A stretch of 51,951 nt of DNA, from NCBI GenBank assembly GCA_022820835.1, contig JAJEET010000041.1, forward strand, positions 1 to 51,951, in the 5' to 3' direction. Within the stretch, counting starts at the first letter, position 1. Each line of letters begins with the position of its first letter. The DNA is from Candidatus Poribacteria bacterium. GTDB lineage: Bacteria > Poribacteria > WGA-4E > WGA-3G. Under the pieces are notes generated by a model. That model ran no database searches. It had not been told where the DNA came from and saw nothing but the letters and a program-made list of their open reading frames with translations. Made by a program: the position numbers and the translations under genes. Below are positions 26,425-35,115 of this stretch, in pieces.

Positions 26425-27468
26425 ATGACACACCAGAAAATCCGTTTAACCGCGACAGTAAAATGCGCCGGGTGAGCGTCAAAACTTGCTCCGGGTGAGC
26501 TTGCGCACATCTTAAATAACATCCCGAAGTCCACGGATCCGAACCTACTTGTCGGCACCGAGACTTCAGACGATGCAGGTATCTACCGCATTTCCGACGA
26601 CATCGCACTCGTTAACACGGTCGATTATTTCACACCGATCGTTGATGACCCGTACACATTCGGTGCAATCGCAGCGACGAACTCACTGAGCGATGTCTAT
26701 AGCATGGGCGGCGTTCCGAAAACAGCGTTGAACATCACATGTTGGCCCAAGGCTGATCTGGATTTATCTATACTCGGCGATATCGTCAGAGGCGGCACCG
26801 AAAAAGCAATTGAAGCCGGCGCAGCACTTGTCGGCGGACATACAGTGGACGCACCAGAACTCATGTACGGACTCTCCGTAACCGGGATCGTTCATCCTGA
26901 GAAATTCGTCAAGAATTACGGGGCACGACCCGGTGAGGCACTCATCCTAACCAAAAACCTCGGTATCGGTATCCTTACCACAGGACTGAAATTCGATAAA
27001 ATTAGCGATGCGGTCCTACCAAAACTCGTCGAATCAATGACCCGACTCAACGCTTCCGCCTCGCAGGTGATGCTCAAACACGGCGCGAGTGCTTGCACAG
27101 ATGTCACAGGTTACGGACTCTTAGGACACGCCTCGGAGATGGCAGCAGGTAACGATGTCCGCCTAAAAATTGATAGCAGTGCCGTTCCACACTTTGAAGA
27201 GGCACCAGAACTCGTCGCACAGGATACCTACACGCAGGCGTATTTGGCAAATATGACCTTCCTCGCCGACAAAGTCACGTTCCACACCGATAGCGAAGCA
27301 ATGCGTCATATTTTGATGGAAGCGGAAACATCTGGCGGCTTGCTGTTCGCGCTGCCAGCGGAAAACGCCGATGCAGCGGTATCAGAACTCCGCGCCGCTG
27401 ATTGTCCTGAAGCGGTTATTATCGGAGAAGTCATAGCAGCAGACGCTGCACATATTGAGGTGTTTTAA
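26425..27468 (+). CDS. selD: Selenide, water dikinase (SelD), itself a selenoprotein with in-frame TGA
   Basis: SelD makes selenophosphate from selenide and ATP, the selenium donor for selenocysteine and selenouridine. The frame starts MTHQKIRLTATVKCAG, meets TGA at 26473-26475 (residue 17), and continues ASKLAPGELAHIL. This matches the known G-[C/U]-x-x-K catalytic motif of SelD, where many species carry Sec. Downstream motifs are intact: TSDDAGIY, VDYFTPIVDDPYTFG, SDVYSMGGVPKTALNI and GGHTVDAPELMYG, with the C-terminal domain complete (347 residues, usual length). A SECIS-like hairpin follows the TGA. A shortened model from 26704 would lose the active site. No strong ribosome-binding site is visible. 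Confidence 0.93.
26476..26506 (+). promoter_or_regulatory. Bacterial SECIS element in selD
   Basis: Immediately after the TGA, GCG(t)CAA pairs with TTGCGC (lower stem) and GCTC (26488-26491) pairs with GAGC (26497-26500). The apical loop is CGGGT, with G at its second position, about 16 nt from the TGA. This fits the published bacterial SECIS pattern (G near the start of the apical loop, 16-37 nt from UGA). Confidence 0.75.
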
Positions 27469-27610
27469 TAGTTGGCAGTTGAGCGAGTACACAGTTAACA
27501 GTACGGCGAGTACGCCTTTTGGTTGTAAGTTGTTGGTTAAGAGTGGCACGTAACGCAATCAAAAACCTCTTAACTTATAACTTACAACTTATAACCAACA
27601 GCCATTGAAC
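27469..27610. repeat. Composite heptamer/palindrome repeat element after selD
   Basis: The element starts right after the selD TAA (TAGTTGGCAGTT). It contains AACAGTAC followed by the small palindrome GGCG-AGTA-CGCC (27505-27516) and TTTTGGTTG. Inverted heptamers follow (TTATAAC-TTACAAC-TTATAAC), ending CAGCCATT, 10 bp before the DUF5069 stop codon. Confidence 0.75.
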
Positions 27611-27620
27611 AAGTTTACCG

Positions 27621-27866
27621 CTAAGAATCCAATTTTTTCATAGCGGCAATCATCTCATCATCTGACGGGTTCTCTTTCACCATCTCAACGAACTCATCAG
27701 CACTTATCTTGTGTTCCTCCAGGAACAACTTGTCCTGCGGTCACGGATAGATATACTCACCGATGATACCCTGCAATTTCGCACTGGCTTTATCGCTGAT
27801 TCTGGCTAACCACGGGATCCCCCCAATAATCATATCCCTATGGCGCGGTTTCCAATCAAGAGCCAT
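27621..27866 (-). CDS. DUF5069 family protein, candidate selenoprotein (in-frame TGA)
   Basis: This 81-codon gene is easily missed because TGA (27741-27743) interrupts the frame at codon 42. Before it reads MALDWKPRHRDMIIGGIPWL..GEYIYP; after it reads PQDKLFLEEHKISADEFVEM and ends AAMKKLDS. The whole matches DUF5069: an N-terminal P-R segment, a G-G-x-x-x-L-x-R-x-x-D-K block, then G-E-Y-x-x-x-C-P-x-D where family members, as remembered, carry cysteine exactly at the TGA position. A perfect AGGAGGTG lies 6 nt before the ATG, so translation signals are intact. A SECIS-like hairpin follows the TGA and selD lies 150 bp away. The alternative is a recent nonsense mutation. Family function is unknown. 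Confidence 0.75.
27712..27740 (-). promoter_or_regulatory. Candidate bacterial SECIS in the DUF5069 gene
   Basis: On the minus strand, 13 nt after the TGA, TGTTCC (27727-27722) pairs perfectly with GGAACA (27717-27712) around the loop TGGA. G is the second loop base and the loop begins 19 nt after the TGA, within the bacterial SECIS window. The stem is short (6 bp), so chance formation is possible. Confidence 0.55.
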
Positions 27867-27889
27867 GTATTTCACCTCCTTTTTTCAAG

Positions 27890-27975
27890 TTACCAGTTAC
27901 CAGTTAAGAAAAAACCTTGATAGACCCATTACCCTCTTAACTGGCCACTGGTGACTGGTGACTGGTGACTGATTA
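27890..27975 (-). repeat. Heptamer repeat (CTGGTGA) running into the UPF0182 stop codon
   Basis: Plus-strand units CTGGTGA occur at 27948-27954, 27955-27961 and 27962-27968, then the degenerate CTGATTA at 27969-27975, whose last three bases are the complement of the UPF0182 TAA. Degenerate copies (ACCAGTTACCAGTTAAG) lie to the left. Confidence 0.8.
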
Positions 27976-30900
27976 CTCTACACTTCCTTCAAGCTGTTTC
28001 AAGGTCTCCTCTACAAGTTTCCAGAGGCGTCCATATTCTGCCCAATCGCCGGCGCGTTGCGCCTCTTGTGCCTGATTAAAATAGCGGTTCGCCTGCTTAA
28101 CGAGCTCCGAAAATGAGGCCTGACCTGTATCAGGATTGGTTGTCGTATCATCCGTTGTTGCAATCGTCGCCGTAGTTTGACGGCGTGTCCCCGGTCCGAA
28201 CATGTTTCGGAGTGCGTCCTCAAGACTCTCACCCCAAACAACCTCATTTTCATATCCGATGACGACTCGCCGTAACTCCGGAATAGCAGTCTTCTCATCT
28301 TCAGATTGGATGTAGATCGGCTCAACATAGAGCAGTGAGTTGTTCATCGGAAGAATCAATAGGTTGCCGCGTAAGACACGCGAACCCTGCGTATTCCAGA
28401 GGCTAATCTGTTGCGAAATCTCCGGTTCTTGGCTAATAAAGTTTTCCACCTGCATCGGACCCGCAATCTGTTTCCCTTTTGGGAATCGATAGACAAGGAT
28501 CTGACCATATTGCGGGAGATCGCATCGCGCGGCAAGCCATGCAGTGAGATTCGGCTTGTTGAGCGGTGTGAACGGCAACATCAACATGAATTCGGGTTTC
28601 TCTGCACCCGGCAACCGGATAACGACATAATACGGTTCAACAGGTTGACCTTCCGCTGCTGAGCGTTGGACGGTCTGCTGTTGTGGTGCAAACGGACTTC
28701 TCGGCTGTTGCGGCACTTGCTGCGTCTGCGCATCCGTATTGTCGTAGAGCTCCATCCCGATTTCCCACTTATCTTCACCCGCATAGAAGGTTACCGGATC
28801 TTTCATGTGATAATCCTGATAGACCCGCGCCTGAATCAGGAACATCGCCATCGGGTACCGAATATGCGCCTTAAGGTCATCCGGCATCTCTTCAAACGGT
28901 TTGAAGAGATCCGGAAAAATTCTTCTATAGCACTCCGCAATCGGATCCTGTTCTCGTTCCATAATGTAAAAATCGACGGTACCGTCGTAAGCATCAACGA
29001 TAACTTTCACAGAGTTCCGGATGTAGTTACCCCACGGTTCATCGTCCTGCTGTGTGTTTCGGAACTGTCGTCTCCGTTCATCAACAAATTCTCGCATTGA
29101 GACGGAGTATGGATACCGGTGTGTGATGGTGTACGCATCAATCAGCCAGACAAGTCTACCGTTATGAATAACAATGTACGGATCCCCGTCGTATCGTAGG
29201 AAAGGTGCAATCTTCTGAATCCGTCTTTTGATGTTTCGCTCATAGAGAATTCGGCTTGTTGACGAAATTTCGCCCGGCAGGACAAAGTTGATTTCGTTGT
29301 TGAACTTGAGCATATACGCGATTTTCCGCCAAAAAGAACTGAGTTCAACCCCGCCGTTTCCTTGATAGGCGTATTCGGCGTACTTTTGTTCATCTTGTGG
29401 ATAATCGAACTCCAGGGGTTCTGGACGGTCAGGATGGACGATAACATAACGATCCGTGCGTTCGCCGTAGTAGATACGCGGGCCCGGCGTTTCGTTAAAC
29501 CGGTGGTCCCATTCCGCTTTGTATTGGATCGGTGGCAATTCTTGAATGTACATGTTGGGCTTGCCGTTGTCAATCTCATTCACAGGACTCACAACGGCCC
29601 CATATCCATGGGTGTAGACATAGGTCTGCTTATACCAATCGTTTCTGATTTCCTCGAGCTCATTGATATTGAGTTCCCGTCCGGACAGCATCACCTGTCG
29701 AATTTCGTCATTAACGACATACCGATCAATATCGACATCGTTGAAGTCATACTGTAAGCGTAATTCTTGGAGTTGTCGGAAGACCCTGCGCAACGGTCGC
29801 CAGTCCCAGAGACGAATACTATTAAAGACCGGCGCATTTTCGCGACTGGTTATGTCGTCATAACTCAACTCCTCTGTCAGTGGGTACTCTTCCTCGGTCA
29901 CTGTGTTCTCAGCTAAACCATAAGCCTGAAGTGTCGCTTTGATGTTATAGTTGATATAGTCCGCTTCTAAAACCTGCTTATTCGGTTCGACCCGCCAACT
30001 TTGTATGGCAACTGGATAGACCTGCCCAAGAAAACCAGCAATTAGGAATACAACGAACCCACCAAAAGCATAGACGTTGCGCTTCAAGAAGATACTAACC
30101 ATAAAAATCAGGGCACAGATAACTGTGAGCCAGAGCATAATATTCAAAACCGGTAAGCGGGCCTGTATCGCCGCATAACCACCCCCACCGCGCACAATAT
30201 CGTTCGACGCATACAATAGGTCATACATGACGAACTTGTAGTTCCATGCTCGGAAGAGGAGCGTCAGACCGACAAGCGTAAACAGATGCGCTTTGACGTT
30301 GAAAGGCGGACGGAACCGGAACTGACTCGTATCACCCGTGATTAAACCGTGGAAAAAGTAGATAACCGTCGCGAATATCGTCACCAGCATAAAGATGCCG
30401 AACAGTGTCCCGCAGACGTAGCGTTCCAGCGGCATTTTGAAGATATAGAAGGTGACATCTTTATCAAATATCGGGTCGCGTGCCGGGGACGTGAAAAACG
30501 CTTTTTGACCGGGTTCTATCTGGACCGCCGTGTCCAAACGGACCGCATTCTCTAAAACCGCTTCAACGCGTGCTTCCTGACTAACGTCATCTATCTGAAC
30601 ATTGACGGGATCCCCAACTTTAATCTCTTTTGCCTGAAGTTCGGATTGTGAAACGGGTATCTCGTTTCCATCAATCGTTCCTTCTACAGTAATAGGCGTA
30701 GCCGCCTGAAAAACGAGTTCGTTTGAATTAAAATAGCGTAGATAAACCTCCCACCGATCACTCGCTGCGTAGCCCATCAAAACGCTGAAAAGTATCGCAA
30801 GGAGCATCAGCCCGCCGTAAATCATCCTTCGGGTGTCGCCAGGATTACTCACACCATCGCCTGTGAAATCCGCACCTCCCATAAAAGCAGGGCTTAGATG

Positions 30901-31137
30901 TGCCGGTGTGAACCGATAGATTAAAACAAGGTTGACTAACAGAATCGCTAAGTAGCAGACACCAACGATTACGCCAACGAGGATTTTTGTCCACAGGATT
31001 TTAGTAAAGACAGGTTTATAGTCCACCATCTCAAACCACAGGAAATCGGGGAAAAGGTTAACCCAAAGTGCACCCAGCCCCCCGATAACACCCAGAATGA
31101 TGACAGTGATAATAAAACGTTTGGTTCGTGATTCCAT
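27973..31137 (-). CDS. UPF0182 family integral membrane protein
   Basis: The 1054-residue protein has seven or so hydrophobic helices in the first ~400 residues (IIVIILGVIGGLGALWV-like start, ILVGVIVGVCYLAILLVNLVL and so on). A long soluble region follows with UPF0182 hallmarks: NYNIKATLQAYGL, SIRLWDWRPLRRVFRQLQ, YVYTHGYGAVVSPVNEID, PRIYYGERTDRYVIV and SSFWRKIAYMLKF. Length matches the family (about 900-1050). A proline/glutamine-rich insertion occurs near residue 845. UPF0182 proteins are conserved in actinobacteria, cyanobacteria and others without a known function. AAGGAGA precedes the ATG, and a heptamer repeat starts at its stop codon. Confidence 0.92.
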   Translation of the reverse strand: MESRTKRFIITVIILGVIGGLGALWVNLFPDFLWFEMVDYKPVFTKILWTKILVGVIVGVCYLAILLVNLVLIYRFTPAHLSPAFMGGADFTGDGVSNPGDTRRMIYGGLMLLAILFSVLMGYAASDRWEVYLRYFNSNELVFQAATPITVEGTIDGNEIPVSQSELQAKEIKVGDPVNVQIDDVSQEARVEAVLENAVRLDTAVQIEPGQKAFFTSPARDPIFDKDVTFYIFKMPLERYVCGTLFGIFMLVTIFATVIYFFHGLITGDTSQFRFRPPFNVKAHLFTLVGLTLLFRAWNYKFVMYDLLYASNDIVRGGGGYAAIQARLPVLNIMLWLTVICALIFMVSIFLKRNVYAFGGFVVFLIAGFLGQVYPVAIQSWRVEPNKQVLEADYINYNIKATLQAYGLAENTVTEEEYPLTEELSYDDITSRENAPVFNSIRLWDWRPLRRVFRQLQELRLQYDFNDVDIDRYVVNDEIRQVMLSGRELNINELEEIRNDWYKQTYVYTHGYGAVVSPVNEIDNGKPNMYIQELPPIQYKAEWDHRFNETPGPRIYYGERTDRYVIVHPDRPEPLEFDYPQDEQKYAEYAYQGNGGVELSSFWRKIAYMLKFNNEINFVLPGEISSTSRILYERNIKRRIQKIAPFLRYDGDPYIVIHNGRLVWLIDAYTITHRYPYSVSMREFVDERRRQFRNTQQDDEPWGNYIRNSVKVIVDAYDGTVDFYIMEREQDPIAECYRRIFPDLFKPFEEMPDDLKAHIRYPMAMFLIQARVYQDYHMKDPVTFYAGEDKWEIGMELYDNTDAQTQQVPQQPRSPFAPQQQTVQRSAAEGQPVEPYYVVIRLPGAEKPEFMLMLPFTPLNKPNLTAWLAARCDLPQYGQILVYRFPKGKQIAGPMQVENFISQEPEISQQISLWNTQGSRVLRGNLLILPMNNSLLYVEPIYIQSEDEKTAIPELRRVVIGYENEVVWGESLEDALRNMFGPGTRRQTTATIATTDDTTTNPDTGQASFSELVKQANRYFNQAQEAQRAGDWAEYGRLWKLVEETLKQLEGSVE

Positions 31138-31149
31138 ATTTCTCCTTCA

Positions 31150-31301
31150 ATGGTTATCAGTACGATTTTTCTGCGAAAAATCTTTCAGCCATCAGTTAAG
31201 AGGTTTATGAAAGTTCCAAAGTCTCTTGTTACTGACTGCTGACCGCCGATTGCTGACGGCTATTCTTGCTGACTGCTGACCGCCGATTGCTGACGGCTAT
31301 T
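31150..31301 (-). repeat. Composite heptamer/palindrome element with 32-bp direct repeats
   Basis: Two 32-bp identical copies (31233-31264 and 31270-31301) built of GACTGCTGACCGCCGATTGC-type heptamers reach into the stop codon of the gene at 31300. The other end carries the palindrome GATTTTTCTGCGAAAAATC (31164-31182) between CAGTAC and TTTCAG, and finishes next to the UPF0182 ribosome-binding site. The element fills the whole 162-bp gap. Confidence 0.8.
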
Positions 31302-34281
31302 AAAAAGCCTGTCCGAGTCCAAAGTGGTATTTGAAACCGGGTTCTAATCGGGTGAGGTCTGTATGTCGCGCAGCGGCGAAGTCTATCGAAAACAGACCGA
31401 GTTCGAGTCGCATCCCGATACCCACCGCGGCTTTCGCATCCTCAAGTCGAATACCGTTCCCTTCTCGGACGAAAATGTTGAAAGGGTCCTCCGTTCCGTA
31501 CTGCCAGTCGGACCACGCGCCTCCGAGATCGGCAAAGATAATACCACGGATACCGCCAAGCGTCCATCTAATCGGCCATCCGAAGTGAAGGACATCTATC
31601 AAAGGGATGCGGACCTCTAAATTGATGAGTCCGATGCGAGTACCGACCAACGCCTCATAATCGTAACCACGCAAGGTGTCAATACCACCAAGATAGAAAT
31701 AGGACTTGTCTGCACCGAAGCTGCCACCGAATAGCAGCCGCGCCGCAATCGTAGAACGTCTCCCCAGACCAAAGTAGCGTCGCGCATCAAATATCACATT
31801 TGTGAGCGATAGTTCGCTACCGAACGTCGGAAAGGATTGTTCGAGTTCAAGGCGGTACCGAGATCCGGAATAAGGCGACCATTCACGCCACATCGTCGTA
31901 TCGCCGACAAACGCAATAGAACCGGTTGTAAGTAGACCTCTATCGTCAAACGGATCCAACGGACGGCTTGTTTGGAAGTTAAAGGAAAACGGCTGTGAAT
32001 ACATCGAAAAATTAAGATCAAGGCGATGATACCGGTCGAACGGGTAATTGAGATACGCACCGAGCCCAGTAATCCGTTGTAAGATACCGCGCCTGCTCTG
32101 GATACCGCCTAAGATATGGTATTCGTGATAATTGTAAATCATCGCGCCGATGTCCGTTCGATGTGTCAAGAACCCGTATTGCGCAATGAAATCCGGAGCG
32201 AGGTAACTCGATTGGCTCATCACACTGACCCCGATCCGATGGTTCCCCAACATATCGCTACCGATAATCTGCACCGCGCTTCTCAGGATACCGTCAGCAC
32301 CAAGCGTGAAATCTGGGAAGATCGCATCCAAAGCGAAAGAAGATCTTGTACTATACTTCCGTTTGGCGATCCTGTAGTTCTCTGGTTTTTCGGCTGTCAA
32401 AACGGCAGTCGGTTCAGCAATGTCTATCGTCTCAACTTTCTCTTCGACGGTTTTAGCGATCGCCATCCTATGAACATCGTATTTCCCGTTCTGATAGGCA
32501 GTAAATAGCAGCTGCTTGCCATCTGGTGATAAACTCGGATTGAAACAGCCGGTCATCATATTGGTCAGACGCGTCATCTCAACCTGTAGTGTTCGATCGG
32601 CAAGTCCCGGACGACTCTCCACAGAGAACCCTGACACTTGGCCCGCTGTGTCATCGGTGTTGCCGGTCAGTTGTTCAACTTGCGTCTCATCTTCCGCATC
32701 TGTAACCGTGTCCTCCGGTGTGTCATCTTTCTCTACAATTTCAAGTCTGTATACATCATAAATGCCTTGTCCATCTGCACAGAAAAGAATCGACGCTCCG
32801 TCCGGTGTCCATGATGGACTAATTGCGTTATAGGTGCCGTTGGTTAACACACGTTCCGTACCGTTGTCAAGGTCGATCAGGACAAGTCTGTTTTTACGCC
32901 CTCGCTCGGAGGTGTAGACGATTTTGCCGGTTGTTGGATGCCATGACGGGTGCGTGTCATTAAACGCATCGAAGGTCAACCTATCGATTTCCCCCGTCAG
33001 AAGTTCAATGCTGTAGAGGTCTGTCTGTCCCTCTTTGAGTGCCGAAAACACAATCCGTTCACCGCTGCCGTCATAGTCCGGTGAGGAGATGTTATCATAA
33101 TCAAGCCTGAAGTACTGCGTGAGTTCTTCTGTTAAAATGTTCACTTCAAGCAGATAGTTAGCATCGTGATGCTTAGCGACAAAGGCGATTCTGTCGCCGT
33201 CGGGTGCCCACGCAAGGCTTCTACCGAACCCGCTGAAATCGGTTCGGATCTCTTCGTATTTCTCTCGGAAAAAGCGTTTGGTAACCCGATCAATCCGCTC
33301 CCCGGTTTTTGCCGACATCAAAATTATTTCAAGAAACCCATCGTTCCCTGTGACGTACGCGATAATGTCGCCACTCGGTGACCAGATCGGTTTGATGTTA
33401 TGAGAGTATAGCGATTTCTCGGTAAGATTTTTCGCGACGAGATCGGGCAATTCCCGATCTTCAATGAGAGGCCAGTAACGCCTCCGTACAGTCTGGCGCC
33501 ACGCTTTATCAAACGCTTCCAGTTCCACACCGAGCACTTCCCTGAAAACTCGGTCAATGTCTTTCGTACGGCTCTGCCGCAACCCACGTAGAATCTCAGC
33601 AATCTTCTCTCGTCCGTAGGTCTCCGTGAGATACGCCACCGCCAACTGTCCTAACTTATATCCAACATAAGGCGAACTGAGTTGGTTGAAGTTCTGGAGT
33701 TGCGGTAACGGCACGATGTTGTTATTCATGCTCGCATCGCGGATAACCATCTCCCCGATCGCATCGTTATCTTCGGCGAAATAGTCTGCCATCCCCTCTA
33801 TAAACCAGAGCGGAGGAGAGTAGAGGAACTCGCCACTGTAGATACGCGCATGTGGTTTCTGATAAATGATGTCGTACTGAAAGATATGGATGAGTTCGTG
33901 AAAAATTACCTCTCGAAACGCTTCAAGCGAACCTGTGAACGGAATAACAACACGGTGCTTAAAGAGTTCAGCGAAACCACCGATACCTTCGTGAAGCTCT
34001 TGCAGAATGATGTTGGTTTCCTGAAAATCCTTGTGCGATTTGTAGAGGATCAGCGGCGTTCTATCTCGCAGCTCGTGTTCAAAATCCTCGCTGTGTTGTT
34101 CGTATGCCTCTTCAGCGATCGCCGCCATAATAGGCACAAGTTTCCCCTCGCTCGGATAATAGTATATATCGAAATGCTCCGTTCGATGGATATGCCAATC
34201 GAAACGTTGCGCCGTGATCTTGTTTTTACCGAAAACTTGGGACCATCCGACACAAGGCAAACAGCAAACAGCAAACAGCAA
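31300..34281 (-). CDS. Exported gluzincin-peptidase / TolB-like propeller / Omp85-type barrel fusion
   Basis: Three parts are visible in this 993-residue protein. Residues ~25-280 resemble peptidase MA-type gluzincins, with HELIH at 128-132 and the third ligand in FIEGMADYF (E162). Residues ~290-640 hold PD40 (TolB-like) propeller repeats, e.g. IKPIWSPSGDIIAYVTGNDG, PSWHPTTGKIVYTSERGR and PSLSPDGKQLLFTAYQNG. Residues ~690-993 form a surface-antigen (Omp85/BamA-like) beta-barrel with LGGIDTLRGYDYEALVGTR and a terminal F. The hydrophobic signal (LLFAVCCLPCVGWSQ) lies at the very start and its core is encoded by four CTGTTTG repeats. The only in-frame start in reach is TTG at 34279-34281. It may be a surface protease anchored in the outer membrane. 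Confidence 0.8.
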   Translation of the reverse strand: MLFAVCCLPCVGWSQVFGKNKITAQRFDWHIHRTEHFDIYYYPSEGKLVPIMAAIAEEAYEQHSEDFEHELRDRTPLILYKSHKDFQETNIILQELHEGIGGFAELFKHRVVIPFTGSLEAFREVIFHELIHIFQYDIIYQKPHARIYSGEFLYSPPLWFIEGMADYFAEDNDAIGEMVIRDASMNNNIVPLPQLQNFNQLSSPYVGYKLGQLAVAYLTETYGREKIAEILRGLRQSRTKDIDRVFREVLGVELEAFDKAWRQTVRRRYWPLIEDRELPDLVAKNLTEKSLYSHNIKPIWSPSGDIIAYVTGNDGFLEIILMSAKTGERIDRVTKRFFREKYEEIRTDFSGFGRSLAWAPDGDRIAFVAKHHDANYLLEVNILTEELTQYFRLDYDNISSPDYDGSGERIVFSALKEGQTDLYSIELLTGEIDRLTFDAFNDTHPSWHPTTGKIVYTSERGRKNRLVLIDLDNGTERVLTNGTYNAISPSWTPDGASILFCADGQGIYDVYRLEIVEKDDTPEDTVTDAEDETQVEQLTGNTDDTAGQVSGFSVESRPGLADRTLQVEMTRLTNMMTGCFNPSLSPDGKQLLFTAYQNGKYDVHRMAIAKTVEEKVETIDIAEPTAVLTAEKPENYRIAKRKYSTRSSFALDAIFPDFTLGADGILRSAVQIIGSDMLGNHRIGVSVMSQSSYLAPDFIAQYGFLTHRTDIGAMIYNYHEYHILGGIQSRRGILQRITGLGAYLNYPFDRYHRLDLNFSMYSQPFSFNFQTSRPLDPFDDRGLLTTGSIAFVGDTTMWREWSPYSGSRYRLELEQSFPTFGSELSLTNVIFDARRYFGLGRRSTIAARLLFGGSFGADKSYFYLGGIDTLRGYDYEALVGTRIGLINLEVRIPLIDVLHFGWPIRWTLGGIRGIIFADLGGAWSDWQYGTEDPFNIFVREGNGIRLEDAKAAVGIGMRLELGLFSIDFAAARHTDLTRLEPGFKYHFGLGQAF

Positions 34282-34346
34282 ACAGGTTTTTGATTAAACT
34301 AACCCCTCTTTGCTGACGGCTGACGGCTGACGGCTGACGGCTAATT
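34258..34346. repeat. Two exact heptamer arrays upstream of and inside the peptidase gene
   Basis: CAAACAG is repeated exactly four times (34258-34285), overlapping the first codons of the peptidase/barrel gene. GCTGACG is repeated exactly four times (34312-34339), followed by a degenerate GCTAATT. The two arrays have different unit sequences but the same 7-bp period. Confidence 0.9.
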
Positions 34347-34390
34347 AGCGATTTGGTTTTATTTTTTTTCACACCTCTAACCCCTTTTTT

Positions 34391-35107
34391 TTAATTGACC
34401 AGATACCGATCTTCGCGCTCGTAGTGTGGAGAGATTTCGCGCGTAAATTCGATTGCGGCACGCTTACCGAGCTCTCGCATCGTGTTCGCCTGTGGACCCG
34501 CCTCCGAAAAAATAAAGGAACCGATAGTATGTGCCTCCGCAGTGCTACGACGGTAACTTTCATCCCAGATAATCTTTTCAGTCTCGACATCGAAAATCAT
34601 GACCCTAAGAGACAAGAGATAGGTTTTTTCCATGTAGTCCTGATAATCCATAACGTAGCGTTGGCTCTGTATGGAATAGCGTTCCCCGTAATACCGTCTT
34701 GGACGGCTATCCGAATAGAAACGAAAACTTCCGATGATAATCCCTTTCACCTCAAAATACTCGCCGAGTTGGCTGAGGCGTTCCGTATCGGAAAGCCACT
34801 CCTTCTCAACGGTTTCACCTGTCAGCATCCGAGCGGTCTCTTGTGTACTAACGACTTCAAAGTGTTTTTGGCGCGCCAAACCCCTACGGAGGATTGAGGC
34901 AATCTCCTCGCCGATCTCTTCAGGCAGCTCCTCATTACGTCCCACATCTTTTTCAGGAACAAATGGCAGAACCGCAAAATTGGAGTACCGATTAATGTCG
35001 ATTTCGGATTCGACTTTCACCGGAATAGAGACCCGCGTCACTGCGCTACCACATCCGCAAAGCGTTAGCACCACGAATAGGATTCCAATGTTTTTTTTGA
35101 TATGCAT
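34391..35107 (-). CDS. Lipoprotein, CsgG/LpoB-like fold suspected
   Basis: The lipobox LTLCGCG near residue 18 marks a lipoprotein (mature Cys about residue 18). The ~215-residue domain shows FAVLPFVPEKDVG, a long helix LPEEIGEEIASILRRGL, FEVVSTQETARML and VKGIIIGSFRFYSD. A strand pair YLLSLRVMIFDVETEKIIWD follows, ending in an AIEFTREISPHY helix. This order resembles CsgG-like or LpoB-like periplasmic domains that start with a V-L-P-F strand and use a helix followed by a nucleotide-free sensor fold. It is separated by 8 bp from an upstream TPR lipoprotein in the same direction. The exact role is unknown. Confidence 0.68.
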   Translation of the reverse strand: MHIKKNIGILFVVLTLCGCGSAVTRVSIPVKVESEIDINRYSNFAVLPFVPEKDVGRNEELPEEIGEEIASILRRGLARQKHFEVVSTQETARMLTGETVEKEWLSDTERLSQLGEYFEVKGIIIGSFRFYSDSRPRRYYGERYSIQSQRYVMDYQDYMEKTYLLSLRVMIFDVETEKIIWDESYRRSTAEAHTIGSFIFSEAGPQANTMRELGKRAAIEFTREISPHYEREDRYLVN

Positions 35108-35115
35108 TTAGTGCC

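Noticed and set aside
26473..26475. TGA in selD as a sequencing error or nonsense mutation
   Set aside because: It lies exactly at the Sec/Cys position of the SelD active site, is followed by a SECIS-like hairpin, and the frame on both sides is fully conserved.
27763..27954. Plus-strand open frame between selD and UPF0182
   Set aside because: It is the antisense shadow of the DUF5069 gene, which has a strong ribosome-binding site and family motifs on the minus strand.
31233..31301. Repeats considered as a CRISPR array
   Set aside because: There are only two copies with a 5-bp gap and internal heptamer structure, no spacers, and no cas genes nearby.
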